Below are positions 34,602 through 43,642 of a stretch of 64,000 nucleotides of DNA, piece after piece (the stretch's first letter is position 1; each line of letters begins with the position of its first letter). The notes below the pieces were generated by a model that did not search any database, was not told the origin of the DNA, and saw only the letters and a list, made by a program, of their open reading frames with translations. The position numbers and the translations under genes are program-made. Source of the stretch: Thiohalomonas sp963783235 (GTDB lineage: Bacteria > Pseudomonadota > Gammaproteobacteria > Thiohalomonadales > Thiohalomonadaceae); NCBI GenBank assembly GCA_963783235.1, contig CAWAMN010000002.1, forward strand, positions 806,001 to 870,000, read 5' to 3'.

Positions 34602-34739
34602 CGTGGGATATCGACCTTGAGAGCGACTTTCGGTTCAGCCTGACCGGCGGCTGAACCCATTAGCGTAGCAGAGGCGGCAAACGCGGGAAGGGAAGACTCG
34701 ATTCAGACCGGAAAAAGGGCCCCTGCCTGCCGGTTACCC

Positions 34740-35159
34740 TTACTGGCCTTCGACGATCTCGAAGTCGTGGGTGATCTCGGCCACTTTGCCGAGCATGATG
34801 GAGGCGGAACAGTACTTGTCCGCCGACAGGTCGACGGCACGCTCGACCCGTTTCGGGTCCAGATCCTGCCCGGAGACCACGAAGTGAACGTGAATGCGCG
34901 TGAAAACCTTCGGATCGCTGTCGGCCCGCTCGGCTTCGATTTCGGCGACGCAGTCACAGATCGGCTGACGACTCTTCTTTAAAATGTGAACCACATCAAA
35001 GGCCGTGCATCCGCCCATACCGAGAAGCAGCATCTCCATGGGGCGTACGCCGAGATTGCGACCGCCGTGTTCGGGAGGGCCATCCATGACTACGGCGTGA
35101 CCGCTATCCGCCTCGCCCAGAAACGTTGCCTGCTCAACCCATTTGATGCGCGCCTTCAT
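34740..35159 (-). CDS. OsmC-family peroxiredoxin-like protein
   Basis: A 139-residue OsmC/YhfA-type protein: MDGPPEHGGRNLGVRPMEML, LLGMGGCTAFDVVHILKKSR (first Cys) and QPICDCVAEIEAERAD (second Cys region), KVFTRIHVHFVVSGQDL, and AVDLSADKYCSASIMLGKVA. The paired cysteines reduce organic hydroperoxides in OsmC/Ohr, while YhfA-type members are less well defined. Divergent from crp, as yhfA is from crp in E. coli, which supports the assignment. Confidence 0.9.
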   Translation of the reverse strand: MKARIKWVEQATFLGEADSGHAVVMDGPPEHGGRNLGVRPMEMLLLGMGGCTAFDVVHILKKSRQPICDCVAEIEAERADSDPKVFTRIHVHFVVSGQDLDPKRVERAVDLSADKYCSASIMLGKVAEITHDFEIVEGQ

Positions 35160-35287
35160 TGAACTGCTCCAAGATTCTACGGTCTATGCACTTGTAAATC
35201 CGGTCAATATTACCCCATGCGCTTGCCTGGCCATAGGTGGGCTGGTATACGTAATGGGAAAACCCTGCAAAAAAGTAAAGGAAAGTC

Positions 35288-35926
35288 ATGAAGGTGACCC
35301 CCACCAAAGGGACGGGCAACCCCTCGCTCGATCGATTCCTCCAGCATTGCCATCGCCGCCGGTATCCGACGAAAAGCACGATTATTTGTGCTGGCGACAA
35401 GCCGGACGTGCTCTATTACATCCTCGAGGGCTCAGTCTCGGTGCTCATCGAAGATGACGAGGGCCGCGAAATCGTGTTGGCCTACCTCAACAAAGGGGAA
35501 TTCTTTGGCGAAATGGGGCTGTTCGATGAGCAGGAGAACCGCAGCGCCTGGGTTCGGGCCCGGGCAGAGTGCGAATTGGCCGAAATCAGTTATGCCCGGT
35601 ACCGGCAACTGGCCGCTGAAGATGCCGAAATCCTCTTCGCCCTGGCCGCTCAGATGGCCACCCGCCTGCGAGCCACCAGTCGCAAGGTAGGCGATCTGGC
35701 GTTCCTGGATGTCACCGGACGTATCGCCCGCACCCTGCTGGACCTGACCAAACAGCCGGATGCCATGACGCACCCGGACGGGATGCAGATCCGCGTCACC
35801 CGTCAGGAGCTGGGCCGCATCGTCGGCTGCTCCCGCGAAATGGCGGGGCGCGTGCTTAAAAACCTGGAGGAACAGGGTCTTATCTGGGTAAAAGGCAAAA
35901 CCATCGTCGTCTACGGCGCCCGATAG
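35288..35926 (+). CDS. crp: CRP/Vfr-type cAMP-responsive regulator
   Basis: A 212-residue CRP homologue: cNMP-binding domain with YYILEGSVSVLIEDDEGREI, GEFFGEMGLFDEQENRSAWV (cAMP phosphate-binding cassette: Gly-Glu, Arg-Ser), hinge helix RLRATSRKVGDLAFLDVTGR, and HTH with VTRQELGRIVGCSREMAGRV, whose RE...R residues contact TGTGA. Divergent yhfA-like gene, as in enterobacteria. A global regulator; targets in this window were not identified. Confidence 0.95.
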   Translation: MKVTPTKGTGNPSLDRFLQHCHRRRYPTKSTIICAGDKPDVLYYILEGSVSVLIEDDEGREIVLAYLNKGEFFGEMGLFDEQENRSAWVRARAECELAEISYARYRQLAAEDAEILFALAAQMATRLRATSRKVGDLAFLDVTGRIARTLLDLTKQPDAMTHPDGMQIRVTRQELGRIVGCSREMAGRVLKNLEEQGLIWVKGKTIVVYGAR

Positions 35927-36064
35927 CGATTCTGCCGAAAACGCGCGAACAGCAGACAAATCACGCTATTTGCGCCCATTCGCATTGAATGTCGCCTATC
36001 TGTTTTTCGCTTTCCTGCTTGAATCGCCGTCGCCGCAGTTCTTTTGGACGGCGGCTTCTTCTCT

Positions 36065-36865
36065 TCACCTGAAAAGCTCCGCCAATTTCTCGCCGGGTTC
36101 GTCGGCGCGCATGAAGGCTTCGCCGACCAGAAAGGTGTTCACGCCGTGACTGCGCATCAGCCGAACATCATCGCGGGTGTGGATCCCGCTTTCGGTCACG
36201 ACGATGCGATCGTCCGGGATAGCCTTCAGTAGCTCCAGAGTGATTTCCAGGCGGGTCTCAAAGGAGCGAAGGTCGCGATTATTGATCCCCACCAGCGGCA
36301 GGTTCAGCGGCAGGGTACGCGCCAGTTCCTCGGCATCATGCACCTCCACCAGCACATCCATCTCCAACTCCCTGGCGAGCCCCGCCAGATCGGTCATCTG
36401 ACCCTCACTCAGGGCAGCAGCGATCAGCAGGATACAGTCGGCGCCGATGCGCCCGGCCTCGTGCACCTGATAGGGTTCGATAATGAAATCCTTCCGCAGC
36501 ACCGGCAACGAGCACGCGGCTTTCGCCTGGCGCAGGTAGTCGTCGGCCCCCTGAAAGAAATCGATGTCGGTCAACACGGAAAGGCAGGCAGCACCGCCCT
36601 TCTCATAGGAAGCGGCGATGGCCTCAGGGCGGAAATCCGCGCGGATAACCCCCTTGCTCGGGGAGGCCTTTTTCACCTCGGCGATAACCGCGGCCTTTTC
36701 TGCCGCGAGCCTGTCCTCGATTGCCGCCACGAAATCCCGTCGAATCGGAGGTGTCGTGGCGTTCTGTTCTCTCAGAAGGTCCAGCGGCACTTTCCTGACC
36801 CGCTCGGCTACCTCTTCGGCCTTTCGCGCAATGATTTTTTTCAGAATATCGGGGACTTCAGACAT
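36065..36865 (-). CDS. trpC: Indole-3-glycerol-phosphate synthase
   Basis: A 266-residue TrpC, not fused to TrpF: MSEVPDILKKIIARKAEEVA, AEVKKASPSKGVIRADFRPE (catalytic Lys), LPVLRKDFIIEPYQV (catalytic Lys), GINNRDLRSFETRL and IVVTESGIHTRDDVRLMRSH (phosphate-binding). It closes the indole ring in tryptophan synthesis. It lies 67 bp after trpD on the same strand. Confidence 0.96.
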   Translation of the reverse strand: MSEVPDILKKIIARKAEEVAERVRKVPLDLLREQNATTPPIRRDFVAAIEDRLAAEKAAVIAEVKKASPSKGVIRADFRPEAIAASYEKGGAACLSVLTDIDFFQGADDYLRQAKAACSLPVLRKDFIIEPYQVHEAGRIGADCILLIAAALSEGQMTDLAGLARELEMDVLVEVHDAEELARTLPLNLPLVGINNRDLRSFETRLEITLELLKAIPDDRIVVTESGIHTRDDVRLMRSHGVNTFLVGEAFMRADEPGEKLAELFR

Positions 36866-36932
36866 TTCAATGGTTTCCGAATGTTATTCGTCGTCGCCGC
36901 CGGGAAAAACGCTCTTCAATCTGCCCTGCCCC

Positions 36933-37955
36933 CTACTGCGCCAGGCCGCGGGTGAAGGTCACCAGTGCATTGAGCTTTTCACGCGCGGCGCCGGAGGCGA
37001 TGACCTCGCTCGCTTTCTCGACACCCGCCTTGAGGCTGTCCACCAGGTCAGCCGCATAGATCGCAGCCCCGGCGTTCAGACAGACGATATCCCGCGCCGG
37101 TCCCCGCTCTCCGTCCAGCACGGACTGCATGATCCCCACCGACTGGTCCGGGCCGTCGATAGCAAGAGCGCTGATATCACACTGGGCGATCCCGAACTCC
37201 TCAGGCGTGATGTGGTAGGTATCTACACGCCCGTTTTTCAGTTCGGCGACCAGCGTCGGCGCCCCGATGCTGATCTCATCCATTCCATCCTCAGCATGCA
37301 CCACGAGAACATGGCGGCTGCCCAGCTTGGCCAGAACCTCGGCCAATGGCTTCACCCAGTTATCGGAGAAGACCCCAATCACCTGATGGGGTGCTTCGGC
37401 GGGGTTGGTAAGCGGCCCAAGCACATTGAAGATGGTGCGCACGCCCATTTCGCGCCGGGGCGCAATCGCATGCTTCATTGCGCTGTGGTGTCGAGGCGCA
37501 AACATAAAGCCGACGCCCACCTCTTCGACGCATTGCGCGACCTGGGCGGGGGTAAGTTCGAGGTTGACCCCGGCCGCTTCCAGCACATCGGCGCTCCCCG
37601 ATTTGCCGGAAATCGAACGATTGCCATGCTTGGCCACGCGGCCGCCCGCCGCAGCCACCACGAAGGCGGAAGTGGTGGATATATTAAACGTACCGATGGC
37701 ATCGCCGCCGGTACCGCAGGTATCCACCAGATGAGGACCGCCCACCTTTACACCGGTGGCCAGCTCACGCATGACGGCTGCAGCGGCGGCAATTTCGTCG
37801 ATGGTCTCGCCCTTCATCCGCAGTCCGACAAGAAAACCGCCGATCTGAGCGGGTGTCGCATCGCCGGTCATTATGATGCGCATCACTTCGTGCATCTCGG
37901 CCTCGGAGAGGTCCCGCCTTTCGGTCATTGCGCGGATGGCCGCTTGCATATCCAT
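36933..37955 (-). CDS. trpD: Anthranilate phosphoribosyltransferase
   Basis: A 340-residue TrpD: GFLVGLRMKGETIDEIAAAA, PHLVDTCGTGGDAIGTFNIS (PRPP-binding Gly-rich loop), AKHGNRSISGKSGSADVLEA and FNVLGPLTNPAEAPHQVIGV. It transfers phosphoribose to anthranilate. Start MDMQAAIRAM at 37955. Transcribed with trpC; separated from trpG by a transporter gene. Confidence 0.96.
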   Translation of the reverse strand: MDMQAAIRAMTERRDLSEAEMHEVMRIIMTGDATPAQIGGFLVGLRMKGETIDEIAAAAAVMRELATGVKVGGPHLVDTCGTGGDAIGTFNISTTSAFVVAAAGGRVAKHGNRSISGKSGSADVLEAAGVNLELTPAQVAQCVEEVGVGFMFAPRHHSAMKHAIAPRREMGVRTIFNVLGPLTNPAEAPHQVIGVFSDNWVKPLAEVLAKLGSRHVLVVHAEDGMDEISIGAPTLVAELKNGRVDTYHITPEEFGIAQCDISALAIDGPDQSVGIMQSVLDGERGPARDIVCLNAGAAIYAADLVDSLKAGVEKASEVIASGAAREKLNALVTFTRGLAQ

Positions 37956-38024
37956 GATGGAAAAAGCCTTTTTATCGCTTCGGTGGGTGAACCGCTCGGA
38001 TTGTCGCGTCGATGTGTGGGCCGG

Positions 38025-39242
38025 TCAAGGCGCGGGAACTGCGGCGAACCGCCGCCACCCCCACCAGACAGCCAACCCGATCAGGGCAAAGGCCAGTTGC
38101 CCGGAAGCCATGCCCAAGGCGGTCCCACCCAGCAACGGCACGCCCAGGCCGGCGATCAGCGCATTGCCCGTGGTCTGCACAAATCCCTGGACGGCGGCGG
38201 CCATCCCGCGGTTGCGGGGGAAGTAGTCCAGTGCCAGGACCAGCAGCGCGGGCAGCGCCAGAGCCATGCCCAAAGCGTAAAGCGCCACAGGGGCCACGAC
38301 GCCGACGACCGTTGGCGACCACGCCTGGAGGTAGCCGGCGTTGAGCAGTGCGGCACCGACCATGACGATAAAACCCGCATTCACGGTTCGGACCGCCCCC
38401 AGCCGCCCGGCGAGCCGACCGGACAGCCAGGAACCCAGCATCACACCGCTTACCATCGGCAAAAAGACATATGCGAAGTCCGCGGCGCCAAGTCCCAGGT
38501 GCTCAAACACCAGCCGGGGCGCCCCAACCACGTAGAGAAACATCCCCACGAAGGCGAACGTGAAGCAGAGCACCACGGCCATGAAGCCCGGGCGCGAGAA
38601 AGCACGACCGTAGGCGCGGGTCAGTTTTGCCGGATGAATGGACTGGCGTGCCTCCGTACAGAGTGTCTCCGGCAGGCTACGCCAGGCCAGAAACCAGACC
38701 AACGTCCCCATCCCCGCCAAAAACCAGAAAACGGAACGCCAGCCGCCTATCTCGTGGAGGACACCGCCGACAATCGGCGCCACGGCCGGGGCCAAGGCGA
38801 AAATAAGCATCACCCGGGACATCACCCGCTGCGCTTCAGCACCGCCAAACGCATCGCGCACCACCGCGCGCCCCACCACCAATCCCGCGCTCGCAGTCAA
38901 TCCCTGGCCGATGCGCAGAAGCAGCAACGTGGAGAAATCAACGGCCAGCGCACTGGCCAGTGAACAGGCAACATACAGACCCAACCCTCCCAAAATCACC
39001 GGACGGCGGCCAAATCGATCGGACAAAGGCCCGTGAAGGAGCGTTCCTGCGGCAAAAGCAAGCAGATAGAAGCTCAGCGTCTGCTGCATCGCGGCGGTAC
39101 TGACACCGAAATCCCCCTGAATGTCCGGGAACGAAGGCAGGTAGGTGTCGATCGAAAACGGCGCCACCATCGACAAGGCCGCCACGACCAGCGCGAGCCG
39201 CCGCGCAAGAGCGCGTTTTTCAGAATCGTCGACGAAAGGCAT
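38025..39242 (-). CDS. Bcr/CflA-family drug-resistance MFS transporter
   Basis: A 405-residue 12-TM transporter: MVAPFSIDTYLPSFPDIQGD, motif A in LLHGPLSDRFGRRPVILGG, LRIGQGLTASAGLVVGRAVV, then PAVAPIVGGVLHEIGGWRSV. This matches Bcr/CflA proton-driven efflux pumps for bicyclomycin, chloramphenicol and others. It sits between trpG and trpD on the same strand, 69 bp upstream of trpD, and probably belongs to the transcript, an odd place for an efflux pump. Confidence 0.92.
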   Translation of the reverse strand: MPFVDDSEKRALARRLALVVAALSMVAPFSIDTYLPSFPDIQGDFGVSTAAMQQTLSFYLLAFAAGTLLHGPLSDRFGRRPVILGGLGLYVACSLASALAVDFSTLLLLRIGQGLTASAGLVVGRAVVRDAFGGAEAQRVMSRVMLIFALAPAVAPIVGGVLHEIGGWRSVFWFLAGMGTLVWFLAWRSLPETLCTEARQSIHPAKLTRAYGRAFSRPGFMAVVLCFTFAFVGMFLYVVGAPRLVFEHLGLGAADFAYVFLPMVSGVMLGSWLSGRLAGRLGAVRTVNAGFIVMVGAALLNAGYLQAWSPTVVGVVAPVALYALGMALALPALLVLALDYFPRNRGMAAAVQGFVQTTGNALIAGLGVPLLGGTALGMASGQLAFALIGLAVWWGWRRFAAVPAP

Positions 39243-39385
39243 TTTTATCGCAAGCGGACGCGCGAAGGCGCTAATAACCGACTATTTGTGAATCGTACCA
39301 GGGGCACACCTTCCGAAAGTCGGGAAAGCGCACTTTATTCCTGGAGCCCGGGAGCGATGCATCAGCCGGCGATAGAACTCGGTAG

Positions 39386-39979
39386 TCAGCGAACACCACC
39401 AGACTGTTTCAGGAAGTTGGCGAGCAGGTCGTGGCCGTGGCGGGTGAGTATCGATTCGGGATGGAACTGAACGCCTTCAAGATTGTACTCGGCGTGGCGC
39501 ACCCCCATGATCTCTTCCAGGTTACCGTCGGCATCATCGGTCCAGGCGGTCACTTCCAGCACCTCCGGCAGGGAGGCCTTTTCGATTACCAGTGAATGGT
39601 AGCGGGTCGCCTCGAAAGGATTATCCAGCCCGGCAAACACGCCGATGTCCTTGTGGTACACCATTGACGTCTTGCCGTGCATGATTTCCCCGGCACGGAC
39701 AACTTCTCCGCCGAAGGCCTGACCGATGGACTGATGCCCCAAGCATACACCGAGAATAGGCAGCTTCCCGGCAAAGTGCCTGATCGCCTCCACCGAGATC
39801 CCCGCCTCCGAAGGCGTACAGGGGCCCGGCGAAATCACCAAATGGTCCGGTGCCAGTCGCTCGATTGCCTCGATCGTGATCTGATCATTGCGATGGACCT
39901 CCACCTCCGCCCCCAACTCCCCGAAATACTGCACGAGGTTGTAGGTGAAGGAGTCGTAATTGTCGATCATCAGGAGCAT
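39386..39979 (-). CDS. trpG: Anthranilate synthase glutamine amidotransferase subunit
   Basis: A 197-residue class-I glutamine amidotransferase: MLLMIDNYDSFTYNLVQYFG, LVISPGPCTPSEAGISVEAI, GVCLGHQSIGQAFGGEVVRA (nucleophile Cys), and VQFHPESILTRHGHDLLANF (His-Glu of the triad). The ATG at 39979 has GGGAC 9 nt upstream; the ATG at 39994 is an alternative. It supplies ammonia to TrpE (or PabB), whose gene is not in the window. Confidence 0.94.
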   Translation of the reverse strand: MLLMIDNYDSFTYNLVQYFGELGAEVEVHRNDQITIEAIERLAPDHLVISPGPCTPSEAGISVEAIRHFAGKLPILGVCLGHQSIGQAFGGEVVRAGEIMHGKTSMVYHKDIGVFAGLDNPFEATRYHSLVIEKASLPEVLEVTAWTDDADGNLEEIMGVRHAEYNLEGVQFHPESILTRHGHDLLANFLKQSGGVR

Positions 39980-40405
39980 TGGATTTCGTCCCATCGATTG
40001 CTTTTTATTCCCGCGACCGCAAAAAAGTACCCCAAACCGTAGGTTCTCGGTGCGCAGTCTGCCAAACCTTTGCGGAATGGATCGCGCGAAAATCCGGGGG
40101 CGGCAACTCGGGTGTGATGATACCGTTTTCCAAGTCCTTTCGGGAGGCCCCTCATTGGCCTTGGTGCCGAATCGCAGCAACCGCCGCAAATCCCACCTCT
40201 CGGACTCACCAGCGAAACACCGCGAATTTCGCGTGATCCTGTAGTGAGGTTATGGGGGTTTTCCGTAGGCGTTTTGCGGGGTTTCCCCCACTTACACCCT
40301 GATGGTCCATTTCTAGCCTTGTTGTACCCGGCCATGGACCGGCCCGGCAGAGCGGAGATTGACTCAACCGCTCATTTCCGTGGGTTCTTGGAATCAATAG
40401 ATCAT

Positions 40406-42016
40406 ATGGAATATTTGGTCGTACTCGCCGTGGCCTCTGCGGTCAGTCTCGCGGTTATCCCTATCGCCGTAGCGTTGGCTCCACGCTGGGGGCTCATCGA
40501 CAAACCCGACTCCCGAAAGGTACACGCAAGGCCGGTGCCGCGCGTCGGCGGAATCGGCATCGTGACCGGTACGATTAGTGGAATCGCGCTCCTTCTCCCT
40601 CTTAATGAGCTTGTTACCTCATATCTGATTGGCGCCGCCATACTGGCCACCTTCGGGGCATGGGATGACCGTAGCGCCCTTGGTCACTATTCCAAGTTTT
40701 TAGGGCAAATGCTGGCGATCGTTCCCATCGTCACTTGGGGTGGGCTCTATATTACCCATTTCCCATTTCTTGACTCACCACTCCCTCCGGTGCTCGGCAT
40801 TCCCTTCACCGCTTTCGCTCTGATAGGCATGATCAATGCTACCAACCACTCGGATGGTCTCGATGGCCTCGCCGGCGGTGAAACGGTCCTGAGTTTGGTA
40901 GGGATCGGTCTGTTGGCGCTGCACGCCGGCGACGGTGCGATTCCTTTGATGGCGGTGGCCGCTACCGGTGCTCTTGCCGGTTTTCTACGCCACAACAACC
41001 ACCCTGCCACCTTGTTCATGGGAGACAGCGGAAGCCAATTTTTGGGTTTCACGCTGGGTGTCCTCGCAATACTGCTAACCCAGCGGGCGGACAGTAGCCT
41101 CAGTCCCGCCGTCGTACTCCTTTTACTGGGCCTGCCCATCGCCGACATTCTTGCGGTCTTCTACTTGCGTATTCGCGGCGGAATGAATTGGTTTCGCGCG
41201 ACCCGCAACCACATCCATCATCGCTTATTGGACCTGGGCCTAAGTCAGCATTCGGCCGTCCTCACCATCTACGCTGTGCAAGCGACTATGGTCGCGACCG
41301 GCATTCTGCTTCGGAAGCAACCTGACAGTGTGGTTGTCTCCGTTTACCTGACCTTCTGTGCACTGCTTTTCGGCGGGCTATGTATAGCGGAGCGCCGGAA
41401 AACCCCAACACAGTCGCAGCCGCACAGCCGTTCCGGGCCCGTTTGGCTTGCCTCCACTTCGCGTCGATTGGTTGCGGTCACGGTTCCCACCTATTTGATA
41501 GGCCTGGCGGTGACTTCAACACTTCCGCGATATGAGATCGCGCTGCTCTGTCTTGCGGTGGCAATCCTGTTACCCGCTGAACCACTTCTAAATGGCGGAA
41601 GCGCCCGCTCTATCCTGTCCCGCGCCTTGATGTATATGGTAGTAACGTTGATCGTCTATGCTTCAGTGTTGGAATCGTCGGGCGGGTTCTCCGACATTAC
41701 CGACGTGTTTCTACTCACACTGATCGGCGTCTCGGTGATTGCAGCCACGCTATCCTCACCGAGGCAGCGTCGCTTTGAATTCCAACTCACTACGGCCGAT
41801 TTTCTCGTGCTTTCGTCCGTCACAGCAATCGTCGGCTTGGGACTGGCTGGCTTCCAATTTGCGACGTACCCATTCTTAGAGTTCGTCGTCAAATTGGTCC
41901 TCCTTCTCTACGGTGCCGAACTGCTTCTGGTTGAGCAGCGCGGTCGCAGTGCCTCATTTCAATTGCTGCTCTGCGCCGGGGCTGGGGTGATCGTGGGGAC
42001 CGGCTCGCTCCTATAG
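40406..42016 (+). CDS. WecA/MraY-type undecaprenyl-phosphate sugar-1-phosphate transferase
   Basis: A 536-residue polyprenol-phosphate glycosyl-1-phosphate transferase. RWGLIDKPDSRKVHARPVPR, FGAWDDRSALGHYSKFLGQM (DD pair), MINATNHSDGLDGLAGGETV and TLFMGDSGSQFLGFTLGVL are catalytic loops, and RNHIHHRLLDLGLSQHSAV is the HIHH motif. Eleven transmembrane segments of the family lie in residues 1-330; residues 375-536 add five or six more hydrophobic segments, making the protein longer than WecA (about 370 aa). It probably starts a repeat unit for the exopolysaccharide made by the genes to its right. The start at 40406 (MEYLVVLAVA) is preferred to the open frame from 40244. Confidence 0.88.
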   Translation: MEYLVVLAVASAVSLAVIPIAVALAPRWGLIDKPDSRKVHARPVPRVGGIGIVTGTISGIALLLPLNELVTSYLIGAAILATFGAWDDRSALGHYSKFLGQMLAIVPIVTWGGLYITHFPFLDSPLPPVLGIPFTAFALIGMINATNHSDGLDGLAGGETVLSLVGIGLLALHAGDGAIPLMAVAATGALAGFLRHNNHPATLFMGDSGSQFLGFTLGVLAILLTQRADSSLSPAVVLLLLGLPIADILAVFYLRIRGGMNWFRATRNHIHHRLLDLGLSQHSAVLTIYAVQATMVATGILLRKQPDSVVVSVYLTFCALLFGGLCIAERRKTPTQSQPHSRSGPVWLASTSRRLVAVTVPTYLIGLAVTSTLPRYEIALLCLAVAILLPAEPLLNGGSARSILSRALMYMVVTLIVYASVLESSGGFSDITDVFLLTLIGVSVIAATLSSPRQRRFEFQLTTADFLVLSSVTAIVGLGLAGFQFATYPFLEFVVKLVLLLYGAELLLVEQRGRSASFQLLLCAGAGVIVGTGSLL

Positions 42017-42400
42017 GCAAATAACTCTCTGCGGATTCTTCAAGGATCTTCCAGAGCACCGAACAGATAGAATTCCGAGCGGGGTGCAGGGGTTCAATGC
42101 ACAGTAACTGCCTGATTTTTTCATCCCCCTCATCTGTGCCTTTTCCCTGAGGGAGAAGCGATAACCCTTTTTCAACAGCCTGCCAGGGGGGGGGGTGAGC
42201 GGCTAAATAGGTGTTCCAAACCTCGGAGCACCTCTCCTGAGGCGGTAAAGATGGGCTCTTCGGGACCGTTGGCGGCAGGGATGCCGCCAGCGAGCCTACA
42301 AGGATGTATTCACTGCGCGTCCCGGGAAGCCCATCTCCACCGCCGGTTGTGTCGCAAAGTTACGAACAGCTATTTAGCCGGCAGTCAAAGGGCGCCTTGC
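42017..42400. other. Intergenic region with MITE copy 2
   Basis: About 385 bp between convergent genes. It contains the truncated MITE copy at 42088-42185, then a G-rich tract (CAGGGGGGGGGGTGAGC). The remainder to 42400 shows no ORF with coding character. Confidence 0.5.
42088..42185. repeat. MITE-like repeat, copy 2 (inverted relative to copy 3, one end lost)
   Basis: Reads as the reverse complement of the 52405-52559 copy: GGTTCAATGCACAGTAACTG, CCTGATTTTTTCATCCCCCT, TTCCCTGAGGGAGAAG and TTTTTCAACAGCCTGC at the end. The other terminal repeat is missing. Confidence 0.75.
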
Positions 42401-43642
42401 TCAGTCTTGGGCAGTGGCGTGAGCTTTCGCCGAATCACCGTGAAAAAGGGCATCATAGGCCCTTAACAAGTTCGGAGCCTCATGCTCCCAGGAAAGCTTT
42501 TCAATCACTCGTTTCCTCCCGAACTCTCCCATCCGCATGCGCTGCTCCGGACTGTCTAACAGCTGGACCAGCTTGTCTGCCAAATCCCGGGGGTCATTGG
42601 GTGCGGCATACAGCGAGGCTTCCGCGGCGGAGTGACGGCCTTCCTTCAGATCGAACTGCACCATCGGTTTCCCCAAGGCCATATATTCCATGATTTTGTT
42701 CATGGTCGAGAGGTCATTCATTGCGTTCACCCGATCCGGGTTAACGCAAACGTCGGCCGTGCTAAGGGCTTCGATGAGTTCGTCGTCCGGGATGCGGCCG
42801 GTGAATGTCACATACGGGTGCACGCCAATTTCTCTGGCGTAATCCTCCATTGCGCCGCACTCGGTTCCCCCTCCGACCAGAACAAACTGGATATCCGTTC
42901 TGCCTCGTTCGTAAACGACATAACGTACTGCCTCGAGAAGGAGGTCGATGCCCTCCTGCCGGCCCATCACGCCGACATATCCTACGAGGAATCGGCGCCC
43001 GTGCTTCCATTTCCCATTAGGGGCGACCGGCTGAAGACGTTCAAGATTCGGTCCGCTTCGTACAACAAAAACCCGCTCCTGAGGCATTCCGCCACGCTGG
43101 ACGGCTATATCCCGATATGAGTTGTTCGTAGCAATGGAGATGTCGGCGAACCGGAACGTCCACCGCTCCAGGCCCCGCATGATCCGATAGAGGAACGACC
43201 GGCGCGTACCAAACTTGGCTTCATAAAGCTCCGGACAGACATCATGGTGGTCGAACAGAAACCGCCGCCCAAGTAACTTGAACGGCGCGGCCACGAAAAA
43301 GATGGTGTCGGGGGGATTGCAGGCGTGTATCGCGTCAAACCCCCGGGTAAACAGGATCCGCCAAGCCAACAGTGATTGCCAAAACAATGCCGCCCCGTAT
43401 TCGGCCAAATAGCCTCCAACGCCATTGCCTTCGATCGGCAGGGGATGGCGATAAATAGCGATTCCGTCAACGACTTCTTTTGGTCGGGTATATCCTTTCA
43501 TCTTGGGACATATTATGGATACCTCATATCCCGCCTCATGGAGTGTGGTGGCTTCCTGCCAAACCCGCCGGTCAAACGGTACCGGCAGGTTCTCCACAAT
43601 AATGAGAATTCGACGTCCGGCTTTACCAGCAGATCCCTTCAT
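42401..43642 (-). CDS. Family 4 glycosyltransferase
   Basis: A 413-residue GT-B glycosyltransferase: RILIIVENLPVPFDRRVWQE, GFDAIHACNPPDTIFFVAAP, FLFDHHDVCPELYEAKFG, then VGYVGVMGRQEGIDLLLEAV, VTFTGRIPDDELIEALSTAD and NDLSTMNKIMEYMALGKPMV (donor-binding E(x)7E-like). The ATG at 43642 overlaps the end of the AlgD-type gene by 20 nt, so the two are coupled. It adds a sugar during exopolysaccharide repeat synthesis; the sugar is unknown. Confidence 0.92.
   Translation of the reverse strand: MKGSAGKAGRRILIIVENLPVPFDRRVWQEATTLHEAGYEVSIICPKMKGYTRPKEVVDGIAIYRHPLPIEGNGVGGYLAEYGAALFWQSLLAWRILFTRGFDAIHACNPPDTIFFVAAPFKLLGRRFLFDHHDVCPELYEAKFGTRRSFLYRIMRGLERWTFRFADISIATNNSYRDIAVQRGGMPQERVFVVRSGPNLERLQPVAPNGKWKHGRRFLVGYVGVMGRQEGIDLLLEAVRYVVYERGRTDIQFVLVGGGTECGAMEDYAREIGVHPYVTFTGRIPDDELIEALSTADVCVNPDRVNAMNDLSTMNKIMEYMALGKPMVQFDLKEGRHSAAEASLYAAPNDPRDLADKLVQLLDSPEQRMRMGEFGRKRVIEKLSWEHEAPNLLRAYDALFHGDSAKAHATAQD

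Noticed and set aside
36618..38963. A 781-codon plus-strand ORF across trpC-trpD and the transporter
   Set aside because: It lies antisense to three recognisable genes and has low-complexity composition.
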